A DNA stretch of 11,446 bases, from positions 1 through 11,446 of the forward strand of contig PLXU01000205.1 in assembly GCA_003151555.1 (NCBI GenBank), given 5' to 3'. Positions within the stretch are counted from its first letter, which is position 1; each line of letters begins with the position of its first letter. Origin of the DNA: Acidimicrobiaceae bacterium (GTDB lineage: Bacteria > Actinomycetota > Acidimicrobiia > Acidimicrobiales > RAAP-2). A program made the translations under genes and the position numbers. Shown here one piece after another: positions 1-5,498 of this stretch. A model generated the notes under the pieces. That model was given only the letters and a program-made list of their open reading frames with translations. It did no database searches and was not told the DNA's origin.

Positions 1-212
1 ACATTCCGCTCTTGCCGTGGCTGTGGTCAACCACCGGCAATCAGATCTATTGGTCAATTGGCCTCGCCGCCGTGGGCGCCGCCGTGGTCGGCGGAGCCAT
101 TGGTTGGTTCACCCGTCGCGGCGTGTTGCGCAGCGCCGTACGTCAACTGGTCATTGCGACGCTCGCCGCTGCCGTGACCTTCGGCGTTGGTCGTTTGGTC
201 GGTTCTAACTAG
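1..212 (+). CDS. VIT1/CCC1-family transporter, C-terminal fragment
   Basis: The reading frame is open from the left edge (first full codon at base 3) and stops at TAG 210-212, so only about the last 69 residues are present. The fragment begins IPLLPWLW, has one hydrophobic segment rich in Gly/Ala/Val, then a TRRGVLRSAVRQL stretch, then a second hydrophobic segment ending GVGRLVGSN. The order 'IPLLPF..., membrane helix, (R/S)xxRQLxxGxxAAxVTYxxGxxxG' is the usual C-terminus of VIT1/CCC1 proteins, which move iron or manganese across membranes. A TTG at base 12 is not a credible start, because the frame continues upstream with family-like sequence. The substrate cannot be judged from this fragment. 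The stop lies 8 bp inside the 3' end of the convergent mshD gene. Confidence 0.75.
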   Translation, partial: IPLLPWLWSTTGNQIYWSIGLAAVGAAVVGGAIGWFTRRGVLRSAVRQLVIATLAAAVTFGVGRLVGSN

Positions 213-1047
213 TTCGAGCGAAGCGTACGAGAATGTCTTCTCGTCCGACCCAAAACCCGATTGATTCGTAAAGTTTCTTCGCGATCACGTTGGACTGCTC
301 GACGAACAGCACCGCGCTGGCAACGCCCTTCTTGCGCAACGCGGCGAGACCTTGACTCACCATCACGCGCCCCAAGTTCCGTCCCTGAAAGTCGGGACTC
401 ACCGACACCACGTAAATCTCACCGAAGCGGTCCGGGTGCAGTTCGTGGACCTTGGTCCAACACGACGCGGCCAGGCGACCATCGATCTCGAGCAAGAGGA
501 AACCGGACGGGTCGAACCACGGTTCGTTGGTTCGTTCGGCAAGGTCTTCTCGCTGCCACGCTCCCTGTTCGGGGTGGTGGGCGAAGGCGGCGTTGTTTTG
601 CTCGAGCCACCGGTCCTCGTCGTGCATTGGCTCGAACGTGCGCAGGTTCGCGCCCGAGGGAACGTCAATGACGGGCACCGGGAGGTCGATGCACATCATT
701 TGCAGCATTCGCACAACTTGGCCCGTCGCGCACTCGTGCACGTCGCGCTCCCACCAATCGACGCGGGCGTGCTTCTTGAGCACTTCTTCGAGTAGTTGTT
801 CGTCGAATCCGCCGCCGCACATTTCAATGGTGGGGTGCTCGCTGCCGCTCAAGAGCGCGTAGCCGTCGAGACGGCCGTCTCGCGACTTCAGCCAGTGCTC
901 GGCCGGCCATCCGTGCACGACCGCGCGCCGGTGCACTTCGTCGATGGCCTCGCGGCCTAATCGGGTGTCGGTGTGGTTGAGCAGGTTAAGGACGTCGAGG
1001 CGCTGATCGGGTGTCAGGGACGTCGTTGATTGCCACGAATCGCTCAT
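205..1047 (-). CDS. mshD: mycothiol synthase (acetyltransferase MshD)
   Basis: 280 residues from an ATG. MshD acetylates the Cys amine of Cys-GlcN-Ins with acetyl-CoA, the last step of mycothiol synthesis in the actinobacterial cytosol. The protein has the tandem-GNAT layout: a degenerate N-terminal half (about 1-130) and an active C-terminal GNAT half (about 133-277). Family hallmarks are NNAAFAHHPEQGAW (151-164), EPWFDP (175-180), the WTKVH segment (197-201), the acetyl-CoA-binding stretch GEIYVVSVSPDFQGRNLG (209-226), and LFVEQSNVIAKKLYESIGF near the end. The pyrophosphate loop reads QGRNLG where QGRGLG is usual, a mild deviation. Length is slightly short for the family (about 300). A TAACCT -10-like hexamer lies 6 nt before the ATG with no Shine-Dalgarno between, suggesting a leaderless transcript. 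The 3' end overlaps the convergent transporter gene. Confidence 0.9.
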   Translation of the reverse strand: MSDSWQSTTSLTPDQRLDVLNLLNHTDTRLGREAIDEVHRRAVVHGWPAEHWLKSRDGRLDGYALLSGSEHPTIEMCGGGFDEQLLEEVLKKHARVDWWERDVHECATGQVVRMLQMMCIDLPVPVIDVPSGANLRTFEPMHDEDRWLEQNNAAFAHHPEQGAWQREDLAERTNEPWFDPSGFLLLEIDGRLAASCWTKVHELHPDRFGEIYVVSVSPDFQGRNLGRVMVSQGLAALRKKGVASAVLFVEQSNVIAKKLYESIGFWVGREDILVRFARTS

Positions 1048-1053
1048 CAGCGC

Positions 1054-1059
1054 AGGTTA
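1054..1059 (-). promoter_or_regulatory. putative -10 element of leaderless mshD transcript
   Basis: Read on the minus strand, TAACCT (TAnnnT) sits 6 nt before the mshD ATG. That spacing would place transcription initiation at or next to the start codon. There is no purine-rich ribosome-binding site in the gap. No convincing -35 box was recognised. Similar spacings occur at ygfZ, the aldo/keto reductase and the histidine phosphatase. Confidence 0.4.
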
Positions 1060-1069
1060 CCGGTCGCGA

Positions 1070-1258
1070 CTAACTAATCCGGCCGGACACGCGGTTAAGA
1101 CGTCGCAGCAATGTCCCGATGGTGCGCTCGGCGGCGATGAGTTCGGTGTACACGTCGCTGGGCATGGTGGCCCCGTCCCTTTCGACCAGCACGGTGATTC
1201 GCGCCGAGAGCTCGTTCATGCTCGACGTGATGGTGTTCAGTTCGGTGTGAATGGTCAT
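1070..1258 (-). CDS. small hypothetical protein (62 aa), predicted helical
   Basis: A 62-residue ORF from ATG at 1258 to TAG at 1070-1072. I do not recognise a family. It has no signal peptide or membrane helix. Residues 5-28 and 34-60 look like two amphipathic helices with heptad-like Leu/Ile spacing, split by a DGATMPSD turn, so a helical hairpin or short coiled-coil is plausible. The C-terminus is basic (LLRRLNRVSGR). It lies 22 bp upstream of mshD on the same strand and could be cotranscribed, although mshD seems to have its own promoter. The 63-bp gap on its other side separates it from divergent ygfZ. No clear Shine-Dalgarno is seen. The open frame continues upstream antisense to ygfZ, but that extension is low-complexity Arg/Ala/Gly sequence and is not used here. 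Codon choice looks protein-like, but reality as a gene is only moderately supported. Confidence 0.55.
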   Translation of the reverse strand: MTIHTELNTITSSMNELSARITVLVERDGATMPSDVYTELIAAERTIGTLLRRLNRVSGRIS

Positions 1259-1307
1259 GGACGAGTCGGCCTTTGGTTCGCGGGGCGGATGTGTAGAGGG
1301 TCGCGCA

Positions 1308-1313
1308 TACTGT
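1308..1313 (+). promoter_or_regulatory. putative -10 element of leaderless ygfZ transcript
   Basis: TACTGT (TAnnnT) ends 8 nt before the ygfZ ATG at 1322, with no Shine-Dalgarno in between. Initiation would fall at or near the A of the start codon. The same hexamer, in a similar context, occurs before the histidine phosphatase gene at 5486-5491, which supports it as a shared promoter element. No -35 box is evident. Confidence 0.4.
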
Positions 1314-1321
1314 AGTGGTCT

Positions 1322-2020
1322 ATGACTTCTACTGCGAGCACCGAGAGTCCCATCGCGTTGGCGTGGTCGCGCATCATCGTGCACGGGTCGGACAGCGAGT
1401 CCTTTCTCCAGGGACAACTCACGCAGGATCTTTCGTTGATCGACGAGACGGGCGGATGGTCCTTGTTGTTGCGCCCCGACAGCGCCGTGCTCACCACGTG
1501 CCTTGTCCAGCGCGACGAGGAGGGGTTCGTGCTGAGCGTGCCGCGCGAAGTCGCCGAAGTGGCCCTCAGTCGCCTGCGCCGGTTCCACCTGCGCGTTAAG
1601 TGCACGCTCGAACTCGATGAGGCAACGAGCGGTCCCATCGCCACCCAGGACGAACTGGTTTCGTCGCGCTGGCCGGGCGTCAACGAATTCGCGGCCGAAC
1701 TGACCCCGCAGAGTTACGGGGGGCGCGTGGTGCGTGAAACGGTGTCGTTTACCAAGGGTTGCTACACCGGCCAAGAACTGGTGGCCCGCCTCGACGCCCG
1801 CGGCTCGAGCGTGCCTTGGCGCTTTGTGCGAGCGGTCGGGCCAAGCGTGGCGAGAATCGACGAGGTGTTGAAATCCAAGGGTCCCACCGGGCCCAAGGGC
1901 GTCACCACGGCGGTCGAGGTTGACGGACGCATCGAAACCCTCGGCTTCGCGCACCGGACCCTGCTCGACAACGCCTACCTGGCCACGATTGACGACGTCG
2001 ACGTAGAAGCCATTGGCTGA
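1322..2020 (+). CDS. ygfZ: folate-binding protein YgfZ (GcvT-like), short form
   Basis: 232 residues from ATG. YgfZ proteins bind folate, have the GcvT fold, and support Fe-S enzymes such as MiaB and tRNA thiolation. The diagnostic motif K-G-C-Y-T-G-Q-E is intact at 145-152 with the essential Cys at 147, followed by LVARLDARG. The N-terminal SESFLQGQLTQDL (25-37) matches the GcvT-like 'FLQGQxTND' segment. The middle of the protein is compact: the family usually runs nearer 300 residues, and here the second half of the central domain and the C-terminal barrel look shortened. The start is supported by the -10-like TACTGT 8 nt upstream and by a normal family N-terminus. It is followed 41 bp downstream by the TrpF-like gene on the same strand, so the two are probably cotranscribed. 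No functional link between them is known to me. Confidence 0.88.
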   Translation: MTSTASTESPIALAWSRIIVHGSDSESFLQGQLTQDLSLIDETGGWSLLLRPDSAVLTTCLVQRDEEGFVLSVPREVAEVALSRLRRFHLRVKCTLELDEATSGPIATQDELVSSRWPGVNEFAAELTPQSYGGRVVRETVSFTKGCYTGQELVARLDARGSSVPWRFVRAVGPSVARIDEVLKSKGPTGPKGVTTAVEVDGRIETLGFAHRTLLDNAYLATIDDVDVEAIG

Positions 2021-2047
2021 CAGCGCCCGTGCAGTTAACGTGAGCGC

Positions 2048-2055
2048 AAGGGGGG
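2048..2055 (+). promoter_or_regulatory. ribosome-binding site for the TrpF-like gene
   Basis: The purine run AAGGGGGG lies about 6 nt before GTG 2062 and is the strongest Shine-Dalgarno-like sequence in the window. It decides the choice of the GTG start over internal codons. A true RBS here, in contrast to the apparently leaderless ygfZ upstream, fits an internal gene of a ygfZ-trpF-like transcript. Confidence 0.55.
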
Positions 2056-2061
2056 CCCATC

Positions 2062-2724
2062 GTGCGACTCAACGTTGAGGGACTGTTCATCAAGGTGTCG
2101 GGCGTCACCAACGAAGAGGACGCCCTCTTTTCAATCGCGCTCGGCGCCAGCGCCGTCGGTTTTGATTTCGGTCCCACACCCCGTCAAATCTCCACGGTGG
2201 CCGCGCACGACATCGTTCGACGACTGCCGCACGGCGCCGTGTCGGTGGGCGTGTTTCGCAATGAAATGCCCCAGCGAATCGTTGAAGTGGCCAACACGCT
2301 CGGCCTCACGGCCGTGCAGATCGACGGTACGATTGCCAAGGAGGAACTGGCCTACGTCGCCCAGCGCGTGAACACCGTGCTGCGAACGCTGCCCAGCACC
2401 ACCGTCATTGACTCGTCCCTGCAGCTGGCGGGCGCGGACTATTTGCTGCTGCCCGAGTCGGACGACTACAACTCGCTGGTTGACTGTCTCGAGACGTTCC
2501 TCGACGAGACGTTGCGGGTCCCCATGGTGGCGTCGGGCGGGCTCACGACCTCCAACGTCATCGACGTCATCCAGAACTATCCCGTGTGGGGCGTGGACGT
2601 GCGCAGCGGCGTCGAGACGTCGCCGGGGATCAAGGATCCCGTGCTGCTGGGTGAGTTCATCGCCAACGCACGCTGGGCCTTTGAGAACACGTACGTCGAA
2701 CGTCATTACGACGACTGGTTCTAG
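2062..2724 (+). CDS. TrpF-like phosphoribosylanthranilate isomerase homologue with altered active site
   Basis: 220 residues from GTG. The overall pattern is that of TrpF, the (betaalpha)8 isomerase of tryptophan synthesis. It has IKVSGVTNEEDA (10-21) where TrpF has VKICGIT, GASAVGFDFGPTPRQI (28-43) with the substrate-binding Arg at 41, VGVFRNE (62-68), ASGGLTTSNV (157-166), and DVRSGVETSPGIKD (179-192), the classic phosphate-binding end. The key catalytic positions differ. The general-base Cys is Ser13, the VQLHG strand reads VQIDG (85-89), and the LLLD strand carrying the general-acid Asp reads LLLP-E (128-132). The following GGtG/fdW loop is missing, replaced by SDDYNSLVDCLETF. This may therefore be a paralogue with a different reaction or a non-catalytic role; automated annotation would call it trpF. 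No other trp gene is nearby. It follows ygfZ by 41 bp. Confidence 0.8.
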   Translation: MRLNVEGLFIKVSGVTNEEDALFSIALGASAVGFDFGPTPRQISTVAAHDIVRRLPHGAVSVGVFRNEMPQRIVEVANTLGLTAVQIDGTIAKEELAYVAQRVNTVLRTLPSTTVIDSSLQLAGADYLLLPESDDYNSLVDCLETFLDETLRVPMVASGGLTTSNVIDVIQNYPVWGVDVRSGVETSPGIKDPVLLGEFIANARWAFENTYVERHYDDWF

Positions 2725-2767
2725 TGACCGCCCGTTTCGCCGGCATCCAGCGCTAGGGCCCCGCTCG

Positions 2768-3796
2768 TTAGCTCGTCGAAGGGCCGCGCCACAGGTCCAC
2801 CCCGCCGTCTACGGCGTGTCGGTCGATCTGTTCGAGTTCGTCGGCGGAAAAGTTCAGATTGTCGAGGGCGGCCAAGTTCTCCTCTAATTGGGCGACGCTG
2901 CTCGCCCCGATGAGCACCGAGGTCACGCGTGGGTCACGCAGTGCCCACGCGAGCGCGAGCTGGGAGACCCGCTGCCCCCTCGATCGAGCGATCTCGCGCA
3001 GTGCTCGAACGTGGTCCAAATTGGTCTCATTCAACATGTCTCGCGAAAGTGACGACGCGCGCGACGCGCGCGAGCCCTCGGGCACGCCGTCGAGATAGCG
3101 GTCCGTCAACAGACCCTGGGCGAGCGGTGAGAAGGCAATGCAGCCCACGCCTTGGTCGCCCAGGACGTCGAGCAACTTGTCTTCTATCCACCGGTTGAGC
3201 ATCGAATACGACGGCTGATGAATGAGCAGCGGGGTGCCCAGGGCTCGCAGGATCGCGATCGCTTCGCTGGTACGTTGATCGGAGTAGGAGGACACACCGA
3301 CGTACAGGGCCTTGCCCTGGCGCACCGCCGTGTCGAGCGCGCCGAGCGACTCTTCGAGCGGCGTATCGGGATCGTAGTGATGGTGGTAGAAGATGTCGAC
3401 GTAGTCAAGACCCATTCGCGCGAGGCTCTGGTCGAGGCTGGACAGGAGGTACTTGCGCGAGCCGAGGTCGCCGTAGGGACCGGGCCACATGTCCCAGCCG
3501 GCCTTCGTCGAGATGACCAATTCGTCGCGCAAGGTGGCGAAGTCCTCGCGCAGGATCTGGCCAAAGTTGATCTCCGCGCTGCCGTAGGGCGCTCCGTAGT
3601 TATTGGCCAGGTCGAAGTGCGTGACGCCGAGGTCGAACGCCCGCCGTAGGATGGCGCGCTGGGTGTCGGTTGAGCCTTCATCACCGAAGTTTTGCCACAG
3701 CCCGAGCGATACGGCCGGCAGCCGTAGTCCGCTGCGGCCGCAACGCCGGTAGTGCATGTTGTCGTATCGATTTACAAGGGGCGTGTACGTGGACAT
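2768..3796 (-). CDS. aldo/keto reductase, YghZ/MgrA type
   Basis: 342 residues from ATG. NAD(P)H-dependent reductase of the (betaalpha)8 aldo/keto reductase superfamily. The closest group I recognise is YghZ/L-glyceraldehyde 3-phosphate reductase, from the almost unbroken NNYGAPYGSAEINFGQIL (65-82) and STKAGWDMWPGPYG (96-109). The catalytic tetrad is visible: Asp62 (FDLANN), Tyr67, Lys98 and the His cluster at 138-140 (DIFYHHHYD). The C-terminal cofactor-binding region SVLIGASSVAQLEENLAAL is present. Length matches the family (about 330-345). The N-terminus (YRRCGRSGLRLPAVSLGLWQNFG) is typical, after a roughly 14-residue leader. A TAGGCT hexamer 6 nt before the ATG suggests a leaderless transcript. 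It is convergent with the TrpF-like gene (43 bp apart). The physiological substrate cannot be deduced. Confidence 0.9.
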   Translation of the reverse strand: MSTYTPLVNRYDNMHYRRCGRSGLRLPAVSLGLWQNFGDEGSTDTQRAILRRAFDLGVTHFDLANNYGAPYGSAEINFGQILREDFATLRDELVISTKAGWDMWPGPYGDLGSRKYLLSSLDQSLARMGLDYVDIFYHHHYDPDTPLEESLGALDTAVRQGKALYVGVSSYSDQRTSEAIAILRALGTPLLIHQPSYSMLNRWIEDKLLDVLGDQGVGCIAFSPLAQGLLTDRYLDGVPEGSRASRASSLSRDMLNETNLDHVRALREIARSRGQRVSQLALAWALRDPRVTSVLIGASSVAQLEENLAALDNLNFSADELEQIDRHAVDGGVDLWRGPSTS

Positions 3797-3802
3797 GCAG
3801 CG

Positions 3803-3808
3803 AGCCTA
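3803..3808 (-). promoter_or_regulatory. putative -10 element of leaderless aldo/keto reductase transcript
   Basis: On the minus strand TAGGCT (TAnnnT) is followed by 6 nt and then the ATG at 3796. There is no Shine-Dalgarno in this gap. The arrangement matches that at mshD. No -35 box was recognised, so the call rests on spacing and recurrence. Confidence 0.35.
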
Positions 3809-3903
3809 ATAAGAACCATCATCGCGTGGGTACGAAGCGGACTACGGGCCAGCCAACGACCAAAACGCCGCGTGAATCTGAAACGCCCTGACACCGCGTC
3901 GGC

Positions 3904-4224
3904 CTAGGCCAAGGAGAGAAAACCGGACGTGATACAGAGCCCGAAGGCGTCAATGAGTAGGAATCCGACGATGATGAAGACAATGGTGAACTGCGTGGTT
4001 CGTCCGTGTCGCACGGCCATGGGACTGGGCATATACCAGTCGGGCAGCAAACTCGCATGGGCGGCGGAGCCACCTCGCCACGGCACTGCGTCGTGGGCTA
4101 ATGGGGCATTGGGGTCAGCGGCCATAGCGAGTTCGGTCAACTCCTCATCGCTCAGGAACGGGGAGAACTCGGAATACGGCACTAGTTCGTCCACTGCGTC
4201 GTCTTCTCCGCCTACGCAAAACAT
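3904..4224 (-). CDS. small single-pass membrane protein, unknown function
   Basis: 106 residues from ATG. I cannot assign a named family. The N-terminal two thirds is acidic and Pro-rich, probably disordered and cytosolic (EDDAVDELVPYSEFSPFLSDEELTELA, residues 7-33), followed by DAVPWRGG and a SLLPDWYMPSPMAVRHGR stretch (58-75). A single hydrophobic helix of about 18 residues follows (about 79-97), then a short tail. The basic RHGR before the helix predicts an N-in, tail-anchored-like topology. Proteins with an 'LLPxWYMP' segment before one C-terminal helix recur as hypothetical proteins in actinobacteria, as far as I recall. It lies between the aldo/keto reductase and the 293-bp gap before SGNH-1. 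A TACGTT hexamer (minus strand, 4237-4242) 12 nt before the ATG is a possible -10 with a short leader. No Shine-Dalgarno is obvious. Confidence 0.7.
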   Translation of the reverse strand: MFCVGGEDDAVDELVPYSEFSPFLSDEELTELAMAADPNAPLAHDAVPWRGGSAAHASLLPDWYMPSPMAVRHGRTTQFTIVFIIVGFLLIDAFGLCITSGFLSLA

Positions 4225-4380
4225 TCGTCAGTTCTCAACGTACTGCACGCGCCAGCGCACTACTCCGCGCTGCGTCATCAACTTGTAACATCACTGCAAC
4301 TTAACGGGCCCCACTGGTCACTTAAGGTTCAACGTGAGTCTAGAGAGCGTGGTCTTGAATGACGCGCGATGGAGGGGGTT

Positions 4381-4396
4381 CTTAAAAATCCTTTAA
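4381..4396. promoter_or_regulatory. AT-rich inverted repeat, candidate operator/promoter element A
   Basis: CTTAAAAATCCTTTAA contains the inverted repeat TTAAA-5 nt-TTTAA. It shares CTTAAARATCCTT (12 of 13 bases identical) with the element at 10287-10302 upstream of comA. It lies about 120 bp before the SGNH-1 start codon. It could be part of a promoter or a transcription-factor site. Only two copies are visible, so chance similarity in AT-rich spacers is not excluded. Confidence 0.3.
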
Positions 4397-4504
4397 TTCG
4401 ATGCTCTTGTCTCACGAATATTCTCTTCGCTTGTCGGTCCGAGCACGAGGTAACTCGTCGGTGGTCGGAAAAGCGGTTGGTAAATGTAGGGCCTTATTGG
4501 AAAG

Positions 4505-4517
4505 GTGTCAGGGACAC
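4505..4517 (+). promoter_or_regulatory. small hairpin abutting SGNH-1 start codon
   Basis: GTGTC-AGG-GACAC is a perfect 5-bp stem with a 3-nt loop whose 3' arm ends immediately before GTG 4518. The only Shine-Dalgarno-like purines (AGGG) lie in the loop and the first base of the 3' arm. If it folds in mRNA it could modulate initiation. It is short enough to be chance. Confidence 0.25.
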
Positions 4518-5399
4518 GTGAAGAGGGAACTCTACGGCGCACTGGCGGCCGTTGCGATTGCCGGCGCACTGTTCGGCTTCGTGGGTGCCGGCGCCGCCGG
4601 CGCCTCGACGCTGCCCACGGCGTTCTACTTGGACATTGGTGGGTCGGACTCCATTGGCTATCAGCCCACGCCAGCGTCCGCCCACGGACAACGCACCGAC
4701 AGCGGTTACGCCAACTTCTTAGTGGCGCACGAAGCGGCCCGAGGGGTCACGCTCGAACTCAACGAAATTGGCTGCGCCGGCGAAACAACGTCGAGCATGC
4801 TCACCGGTGGTGACTCTTGTTACCTGCCGCCCGACTCGCAACTGCTGGAGGCGGTCATGTTCCTCAGCGCGCACCAGAACGAAAGCGGACTGGTGACGAT
4901 CGACCTCGGATTCAATGACCTGCGGCGCTGCTTCCAGGGCTATCGGATCAATGCAAAGTGTGTTGACCAGCGCCTGCAACAGGTGCGTGCGCAGCTGCCG
5001 CAAATACTCACGGCGCTCAAGTCGGTCGCCGGTCCGGACGTCATCATCGTGGGCGTCGGACACTACGATCCCTATCTCGCGGACGCGCTGCAGGGCGAGT
5101 TGGGCGAGACCTTCGCCGACCAGAGTTACGGCGTCGTCAAGCGCTTGGACAAGGTCCTCGCCGACGTCTACGGCGCCGAAGGCATACCCGAGGCCGACGT
5201 GGGAGCGGCCTTTAACATTGATAACACGAACCAAGTGACGCTCGCGAACGTGGGCACGGTGCCTGACAACCTGGCCGAAGTGTGCCTGCTGACGTGGATG
5301 TGTCCGCCGCCTCCCTACGGCCCCAACATGCATCCCAACGATGCGGGCTACGAAGCCATCGCCGACGCGATCGCCGCGCAGTTACCTACGCCCTGGTGA
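4518..5399 (+). CDS. secreted SGNH/GDSL-like hydrolase (SGNH-1)
   Basis: 293 residues from GTG 4518. This start directly precedes a classical signal peptide: MKRE-type n-region, hydrophobic core LYGALAAVAIAGALFGFVGAG, and an AGA/GAS-type cleavage site near residue 30. The mature part follows the SGNH-hydrolase order: block I IGGSDSIGYQP with the predicted nucleophile Ser43 (the usual GDS is GGS here), a GCAGET segment around 85-90, block III GFNDL with Asn133, and block V MHPNDAGY with His272. Such enzymes are esterases or lipases acting on acyl or acetyl esters outside the cell. The substrate is not predictable here. Six Cys residues (86, 101, 138, 148, 256, 262) are all conserved in the paralogue at 10564-11446 and could form three disulfides. 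A hairpin lies 18 bp after the stop. The gene is isolated, with a long AT-rich leader upstream. Confidence 0.82.
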   Translation: MKRELYGALAAVAIAGALFGFVGAGAAGASTLPTAFYLDIGGSDSIGYQPTPASAHGQRTDSGYANFLVAHEAARGVTLELNEIGCAGETTSSMLTGGDSCYLPPDSQLLEAVMFLSAHQNESGLVTIDLGFNDLRRCFQGYRINAKCVDQRLQQVRAQLPQILTALKSVAGPDVIIVGVGHYDPYLADALQGELGETFADQSYGVVKRLDKVLADVYGAEGIPEADVGAAFNIDNTNQVTLANVGTVPDNLAEVCLLTWMCPPPPYGPNMHPNDAGYEAIADAIAAQLPTPW

Positions 5400-5417
5400 G
5401 TCGCGGTGGGACACGTC

Positions 5418-5438
5418 ATCGCGTGCCATCCACGCGAT
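5418..5438 (+). terminator. hairpin after SGNH-1, possible terminator
   Basis: ATCGCGTG-CCATC-CACGCGAT is a perfect 8-bp stem with a 5-nt loop, starting 18 bp after the SGNH-1 stop. It is not followed by a T-run, so it would be a U-tract-less (actinobacterial-style) terminator or an mRNA 3'-end stabiliser. It lies 47 bp before the putative -10 of the downstream phosphatase gene, consistent with separate transcription units. Confidence 0.45.
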
Positions 5439-5485
5439 TGCGCTAACCCTTACCCACCCACGTAGGGCGGACCACCGCCATCACG

Positions 5486-5491
5486 TACTGT
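5486..5491 (+). promoter_or_regulatory. putative -10 element of leaderless phosphatase transcript
   Basis: TACTGT ends 7 nt before GTG 5499. The hexamer is identical to the one before ygfZ (1308-1313), where it ends 8 nt before the ATG. If it is a -10 box, the in-frame GTG at 5490 cannot be the start because it would lie inside the promoter. This favours GTG 5499. Confidence 0.4.
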
Positions 5492-5498
5492 GTATCGG

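Larger units (their letters stand above)
4225..4517. other. 293-bp noncoding region between divergent genes
   Basis: This separates the small membrane protein (minus) from SGNH-1 (plus). It is clearly more AT-rich than the surroundings, especially 4375-4435. It holds a possible -10 for the minus-strand gene (4237-4242), an AT-rich near-palindrome at 4381-4396, and a small hairpin at 4505-4517 next to the SGNH-1 start. An open frame from TTG 4401 joins in frame to SGNH-1, but the first 39 codons look unlike protein and precede a textbook signal peptide, so they are treated as leader. I recognise no riboswitch family. Confidence 0.5.

Noticed and set aside
1259..1954. Minus-strand extension of the 62-aa ORF into a 294-residue open frame across ygfZ
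   Set aside because: It is antisense to a clear YgfZ, rich in Arg/Ala/Gly/His without domain signatures. A normal ATG at 1258 begins the plausible part.
2131..2706. 191-codon minus-strand open frame
   Set aside because: It is entirely antisense to the TrpF-like gene, with shadow-like composition rich in Arg, His and Val, and no start signal.
3054..3071. Tandem repeat GACGCGCGC x2
   Set aside because: It is explained by a Ser-Arg-Ala repeat in the aldo/keto reductase coding sequence.
3901..3910. Perfect palindrome GGCCTAGGCC
   Set aside because: It overlaps the stop region of the small membrane protein, has no loop or partner copy, and is short enough for chance in GC-rich DNA.
4401..4517. 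N-terminal extension of SGNH-1 from TTG 4401
   Set aside because: The 39 extra residues are non-conserved-looking and would bury the signal peptide that starts at GTG 4518.
4403..4517. Possible riboswitch in the SGNH-1 leader (for example ydaO-like, common before actinobacterial wall hydrolases)
   Set aside because: I could not match conserved core sequences of that or any other class. A covariance-model search would be decisive.
4719..5333. 204-codon minus-strand open frame
   Set aside because: It is the antisense shadow of SGNH-1, which has a signal peptide and family motifs.
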